From: a bacterium
GTDB taxonomy: Bacteria; Chloroflexota; Dormibacteria; UBA8260; Bog-877
Assembly: GCA_021817025.1 (NCBI GenBank)
Contig: JAKAWF010000130.1
Span: forward strand, 1 to 8,647
Length of the DNA: 8,647 nucleotides
Reading direction: 5' to 3'
Each line of letters begins with the position of its first letter. The first letter of the stretch is position 1. Below, piece after piece: positions 5,212 to 8,647 of this stretch. Both the position numbers and the translations under genes were made by a program. A model generated the notes under the pieces. That model searched no databases. It saw nothing but the letters and a program-made list of their open reading frames with translations, and was not told the DNA's origin.

Positions 5212-6243
5212 GTGAGGCTGCGCCAACTTCGAGCCGCCGTCATCGGCTGGGTCACGGCCGCGACTTGCCTCGCGGCCATGTCCGGCTGCGCAGCCGTCGC
5301 GCCCGCACACGTCACCCCCCGGCGCCGCCGGACAACCGCCAGCGCCGGCCAGGAACCGGCGGCGGCACTGCCGACGGGCGCCACGCTGGCCCAGGATCTC
5401 ACCTTCTCCGGCCCCCAGGACGCCAGCGTCAGCTCGGGATTCGCCACCCAATGCGGGGTGTATCCGGGAATTGGATACGCGGCCACTGTGGATGTCGCCG
5501 TAGCCGGCCGACTGGCCACTCTGGCTGTGCAGCTTCCCGCCTTCAATGGACCGGGCACCTACACGGTGGGGACGAAGAACAGCACCCAGGACAATCTGGC
5601 GCAAGCCCACCTCAGCGGATTCCTGGGGGCGCGCTCTGGCCAGGTTGTGATCAGCTCCGGCGGGCGCGGTGGCACCGTCCATCTGGACTTCCCTTTCTCA
5701 CAGCCGGGGCATCAGAGCCAATTGGAAAAGGTGTCCGGCAGCTGGACTTGTGCTCAGCCGGGAGCGGCCTACGGCAGCTCCAACGCGCCGCCGGCTCCGA
5801 ACCGGGCGGAGTCGATGACGGTGAGCGGAGCGCTGCAGGGCTTCGTGAACGCGGCCGCGGTGCCGGCCGGAGAGCTGGCGGCACCGGCCCCCAACTGCGG
5901 GTCCTACGGCGGCAGTCCCCAGTCGAAGTTCAACGCCGCGATGGTGGTGGCTCTGGACGGCCACCACTACCTCTTGGACGTGCAGGTGCAGCAGTTCCAG
6001 GGGGCGGGGCTGTACTACCCCAGCTTCACCGCCGCCAGCCTGCCCATCCAGTCGGACTGGGCCACGGCCGCCCTCTACCGGACCGCCCCGCCGCTGCAGC
6101 CGGGACGGATCCCAAGTTCGACCTGGGCAGCCGTGGGCGGTGACTTTCAGATCTACTCCACCCTCTCCAGCGGGATGATCTTCATTCGCTTCATGAACCG
6201 CACCGGCGCCTCGTTCATAGTGTCGGGGGGCTGGACCTGCTGA
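5212..6243 (+). CDS. Secreted lipoprotein with a duplicated domain
   Basis: From GTG 5212 the 343-residue product begins MRLRQLRAAVIGWVTAATCL and reaches the lipobox MSGC with lipidated Cys at residue 26. This is a textbook signal-peptidase-II signal. The in-frame GTG 5152 would put 20 extra residues before it and overlap the promoter. After an Arg- and Pro-rich linker (31-55) come two related domains of about 120-145 residues. LTFSGPQ (63-69) parallels MTVSGAL (202-208), QCGVYPG (80-86) parallels NCGSYGG (228-234), LAVQLPAFNGPGTYTVG (104-120) parallels LDVQVQQFQGAGLYYPS (255-271), and VSGSWTC (174-180) parallels VSGGWTC (337-343). Each domain holds one Cys near its start and one at its end (C81/C180, C229/C343), suggesting a disulfide closing a beta-rich fold. 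Similar F.GPGTY...SG.W.C proteins occur as lipoproteins in Gram-positive-type bacteria; their function is unknown to me. It lies 56 nt upstream of the kinase. Confidence 0.8.
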   Translation: MRLRQLRAAVIGWVTAATCLAAMSGCAAVAPAHVTPRRRRTTASAGQEPAAALPTGATLAQDLTFSGPQDASVSSGFATQCGVYPGIGYAATVDVAVAGRLATLAVQLPAFNGPGTYTVGTKNSTQDNLAQAHLSGFLGARSGQVVISSGGRGGTVHLDFPFSQPGHQSQLEKVSGSWTCAQPGAAYGSSNAPPAPNRAESMTVSGALQGFVNAAAVPAGELAAPAPNCGSYGGSPQSKFNAAMVVALDGHHYLLDVQVQQFQGAGLYYPSFTAASLPIQSDWATAALYRTAPPLQPGRIPSSTWAAVGGDFQIYSTLSSGMIFIRFMNRTGASFIVSGGWTC

Positions 6244-6286
6244 CCAGGCCGGGCCCGCCGCCGCGACCGGCTCGCACCGACCGATT

Positions 6287-6291
6287 GGAGG
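6287..6291 (+). promoter_or_regulatory. Ribosome binding site deciding the kinase start
   Basis: GGAGG lies 8 nt before ATG 6300. It overlaps the in-frame TTG at 6285, which rules that codon out as the likely start. Confidence 0.7.
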
Positions 6292-6299
6292 CCAAGGGC

Positions 6300-8051
6300 A
6301 TGGCTGCCGCCCCCGCCGACGTCCAGGAACCCCGACCGGCCCTGCTGCCCAGCGGCGCCAATTCACAAGCGACCTATAATCCGAGGCCAATGGACGACAA
6401 GGTGATGGTCGACCTGCTGGAGCGGGTTGGCAACCTGTTCACGTCCAGCCTGGACCTCAAGGTGAACATCGACTTCACCCTGCGGGCGCTCTCCCAACTG
6501 GTGGAGTGCGATACCGACACCGTCTTCCTCCTCGACGACGAGGAGACCAGGCTCCACGCCATGGTCACCTATCCCTACACCGAGCAGGTGAGCAGCGTGG
6601 CCTCGTTCGGGCTCGGCGAGGGCATCGTGGGGTGGGCGGTGGCGGAACGCAAGGTGGTGCGCGTCGCCGACGCCACCACCGATCCCCGCTTCAAGGCGCT
6701 CGCCTCTCCCAACTCCCCAAAGAGCGTGATGGTGATGCCGCTGGAGTCGCCCAACCGAGTGGTGGGCGCGCTCACCTTGGGCCGCAAGACGGTCAAGCCG
6801 TTCACCGACCTCGAGCAGGCCTTGGTGCGGGTCATCGCCAACCAGGCGGCGATCAGCATTGACAACGCCGCCCTGCACGCGGCCGCCCAGCGCCAGCTCC
6901 AGGAGATCGCCCTCCAGAAGCACGAACTGGAGGTGGCCAACGCCCAAATCCGGGAGAACAGCCGCCTCAAGAGCGAATTCCTGGCCAACATGAGCCACGA
7001 GCTGCGGACCCCGCTCAACTCAATTCTCGGCTTCAGTGAGATCTTGAAGGACAACCTGGCCGGCAAGATGAGCGCTCAGCAGCAACAGGACTGCCTGGTC
7101 AACATCCACTCCAGCGGCCGGCACCTGCTCAACCTCGTCAACGACGTGCTCGACCTCAGCAAGATTGAGGCCGGGCGTCTCGAGCTGCAGTACGAGGAAT
7201 TCCAGCTGGGGCAGTGCATCTCCGAGGTTCTCACCGTGATCCAGCCGCTGGCGGAGCGGGCGGCAGTCACCCTCCAGGTGGAGCTGGACAACGAGGTCAC
7301 CCTGCTGCGGGCGGACAAGGGCAAGTTCAAGCAGATCCTGTACAACCTGCTCTCGAACGCGATCAAGTTCACCCCCGAGGGCGGTCAGGCTCTGATCAAG
7401 ACCAGGACCAAGCCCCGAGCGAGCCAGCTGGTGGTGCAGGTCAAGGACAGCGGGATTGGAATCGACCCCGAGCACCACGACCAGATCTTCAGCGAATTCT
7501 TCCAGGTGCAAGGCTCGGCAGACCGCCGTTTTGAGGGCACCGGCCTGGGCTTGGCCCTGGTCAAGCGCCTGGTGGGGCTGCACGGCGGGACCATCAAGGT
7601 CGACAGCCAGTTGGGCCGCGGGGCCAGTTTCACAGTGACGCTGCCCCTGCGCGGGCTGCGGCCGGACGGCCAGCTGCGCAACCGCATCCTGGTGATCGAG
7701 GACAATCCCTCCAGCCTGGAGCTCTCCACCCTGGTCCTGCGCGGGCAGGGTTTCAAGGTGGACACTGCCACCGATGGGCAGGAGGGACTGCAGAAGGCCA
7801 AGGCGCATCCGTACGATCTGATCCTGATGGACATTCAGCTGCCCGGCATCGACGGGCTCACAGTCACCCGACTGCTCAAGGCCGATCCGCGAACCTCGCA
7901 GACTCCGATCGTCGCCCTGAGTGCCCGAGCGATGCTGGGCGACGAGCGGGAGGCCCTGGAAGCTGGTTGCTCCGGCTACATCACCAAGCCCATCGAGGTC
8001 AAGAGCTTTTTGAATACCGTGACCGAATACCTGGAGGCACAGGGAGCATGA
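6300..8051 (+). CDS. GAF-domain hybrid sensor histidine kinase with C-terminal receiver
   Basis: 583 residues with no membrane segment or signal peptide, so cytosolic. Residues 1-30 are a Pro/Ala-rich tail. A GAF sensor domain spans about 45-192 (VNIDFTLRALSQLVECDTDT, GEGIVGWAV, FTDLEQALVRVIANQAAISI). A coiled-coil linker (about 192-225) leads to HisKA with the phosphoacceptor His233 in SHELRTPLNSILGFSEIL. The HATPase domain (about 335-447) carries N353 in NLLSNAIKF, D383 in DSGIGID, an FEGTGLGLALVKRLV G2 box starting at G413, and GRGASFTVTLP. The receiver (about 463-579) has the acidic pair E467/D468, phosphoacceptor D511 in LMDIQLPGIDG, S541 in ALSA and K563 in TKPI, so all catalytic residues are present. 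No Hpt domain is seen here or in the next gene, so phosphate flow to a separate regulator is either directly from H233 or via an Hpt encoded elsewhere. The ligand of the GAF domain cannot be read. The stop overlaps the regulator start by 4 bp (ATGA). Confidence 0.95.
   Translation: MAAAPADVQEPRPALLPSGANSQATYNPRPMDDKVMVDLLERVGNLFTSSLDLKVNIDFTLRALSQLVECDTDTVFLLDDEETRLHAMVTYPYTEQVSSVASFGLGEGIVGWAVAERKVVRVADATTDPRFKALASPNSPKSVMVMPLESPNRVVGALTLGRKTVKPFTDLEQALVRVIANQAAISIDNAALHAAAQRQLQEIALQKHELEVANAQIRENSRLKSEFLANMSHELRTPLNSILGFSEILKDNLAGKMSAQQQQDCLVNIHSSGRHLLNLVNDVLDLSKIEAGRLELQYEEFQLGQCISEVLTVIQPLAERAAVTLQVELDNEVTLLRADKGKFKQILYNLLSNAIKFTPEGGQALIKTRTKPRASQLVVQVKDSGIGIDPEHHDQIFSEFFQVQGSADRRFEGTGLGLALVKRLVGLHGGTIKVDSQLGRGASFTVTLPLRGLRPDGQLRNRILVIEDNPSSLELSTLVLRGQGFKVDTATDGQEGLQKAKAHPYDLILMDIQLPGIDGLTVTRLLKADPRTSQTPIVALSARAMLGDEREALEAGCSGYITKPIEVKSFLNTVTEYLEAQGA
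6375..6380 (+). promoter_or_regulatory. Perfect -10 hexamer TATAAT inside the kinase 5' end
   Basis: A consensus TATAAT sits 9 nt before a second in-frame ATG at 6390, which begins MDDKVMVDLLERVG just before the GAF domain. No matching -35 is seen at 17 bp (GCGGCG at 6352-6357). It could drive a near-leaderless mRNA for a kinase lacking the first 30 residues, or be chance. In DNA this GC-rich the exact hexamer is uncommon. Confidence 0.3.
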
Positions 8052-8647
8052 GTGGCGGTAACAAGACCATCCTCACAGTCGAGGACGACCCGGGTACCAG
8101 GGAGATAGTGCGTCTCGCCTGCGAACCCCAGCACTACACGGTGCTGGAAGCGACCAGCGGCCCCGAGGGCATCGAGATGGTGCAGCAGAACGCGCCGGAC
8201 CTGGTGCTGCTGGACATCAACCTCCCGGGGATGAGCGGGCTCGACGTGTGCCGCAAGCTGCGTGCCGACGGCCACAAGCTGCCCATCATCATGCTGACCG
8301 CCAAGAGCGACACCATCGACGTGGTGGTGGGCCTGGAGCTGGGGGCCGACGACTACGTGGTCAAGCCCTTCGAGGTGCGGGAGCTGGTGGCCCGGATCGG
8401 GGCCCACCTGCGCCGTTCCGAGACCATTCCCGGCGAGCAGGTCAAGGAGCGTTTCGAATTCCCCGGACTCAGCATCGACCTCCGGCGCCGCCAGGTGTAC
8501 CACGACGACCAGGAGGTCCAGTTGACCCTGACCGAGTTCAACCTGCTCGCCCTGCTCGCCAGTCGGCCGGGCCAGGTCATGAGCCGCGCCGAGCTGCTCC
8601 GGCGGGTGTGGGGCTACGAGGTGGAGATCGAGACCAGGACCGTCGAC
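8048..8647 (+). CDS. OmpR/PhoB-family response regulator (3' end beyond window)
   Basis: ATG 8048 overlaps the kinase stop in an ATGA, with GGAGG at 8033-8037 ten bases upstream. Exactly 200 codons are visible before the edge. The receiver domain (about 6-122) has the acidic pocket E12, D13 and D14 in TVEDDPG, phosphoacceptor D56 in LLDINLPGMSG, T84 in MLTAKSD, and K106 in VVKPFEVREL. After a short linker, the winged-helix output domain starts near 137 (FPGLSIDLRRRQVY, VQLTLTEFNLLALLASRPGQ, MSRAELLRRVWGY). It is cut at ETRTVD, right at the start of the recognition helix region (RTVDVHI.RLR in relatives), so perhaps 25-35 residues are missing. It should bind DNA as a phosphorylation-driven dimer and regulate transcription. 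The coupling to the hybrid kinase marks it as the cognate partner. Target genes cannot be read, though the upstream lipoprotein is an obvious candidate. Confidence 0.95.
   Translation, partial: MSGGNKTILTVEDDPGTREIVRLACEPQHYTVLEATSGPEGIEMVQQNAPDLVLLDINLPGMSGLDVCRKLRADGHKLPIIMLTAKSDTIDVVVGLELGADDYVVKPFEVRELVARIGAHLRRSETIPGEQVKERFEFPGLSIDLRRRQVYHDDQEVQLTLTEFNLLALLASRPGQVMSRAELLRRVWGYEVEIETRTVD

Noticed and set aside
7020..7808. A 262-codon minus-strand frame under the kinase
   Set aside because: The plus strand carries a kinase with every conserved residue, so the antisense frame is a shadow.

Overview
The window is GC-rich throughout and its intact genes have strongly GC-biased third positions. 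The gene families seen (an IS1182-type transposase, an actinobacterial-style RelE/ParE toxin with a Phd-like partner, a possibly leaderless promoter, a PhoB-type two-component pair) suggest a soil bacterium of the Actinomycetota, Chloroflexota or Dormibacterota kind. That placement is an inference from family resemblance; there is no rRNA or marker gene to fix it.

Layout. Positions 1 to about 4870 are a graveyard of mobile and decayed DNA. A 5'-open IS1182-like transposase fragment (1-446) is joined to the C-terminal part of an unrelated uncharacterised protein family (438-1001). On the minus strand follows the 5' part of a group II intron with the N-terminal leader of its reverse transcriptase (1754 down to about 1166), cut off before the RT domain and carrying a frameshifting 46-bp tandem duplication. 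A probably intact antitoxin-toxin pair (minus strand, 2865-2051) sits among these remnants. Next come two frame-broken plus-strand pseudogenes: a VirD4/TraG-like conjugation ATPase (to 4123) and a secreted BNR/Ycf48-like repeat protein (4306-4866).

From about 5120 onward the DNA is ordinary and intact: a candidate promoter, a lipoprotein made of two copies of one domain (5212-6243), a cytosolic GAF hybrid histidine kinase with a C-terminal receiver (6300-8051), and a PhoB/OmpR-type response regulator that overlaps the kinase by 4 bp and runs off the right edge (8048-8647). Kinase and regulator are clearly one translationally coupled unit. The lipoprotein lies 56 nt upstream without an obvious terminator and may be co-transcribed.

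How the genes work together. The kinase senses through its GAF domain, phosphorylates H233, and can pass phosphate to its own receiver (D511) and presumably to D56 of the regulator, which would bind DNA. The lipoprotein may be a surface component or target of this circuit, but only proximity supports that. The toxin-antitoxin pair is probably a stability module left from the mobile element whose conjugation gene has decayed. I found no convincing new defence or biosynthetic system. The most interesting points are the duplicated-domain lipoprotein next to a cytosolic hybrid kinase, the toxin-antitoxin promoter, and the layered mobile-element wreckage.
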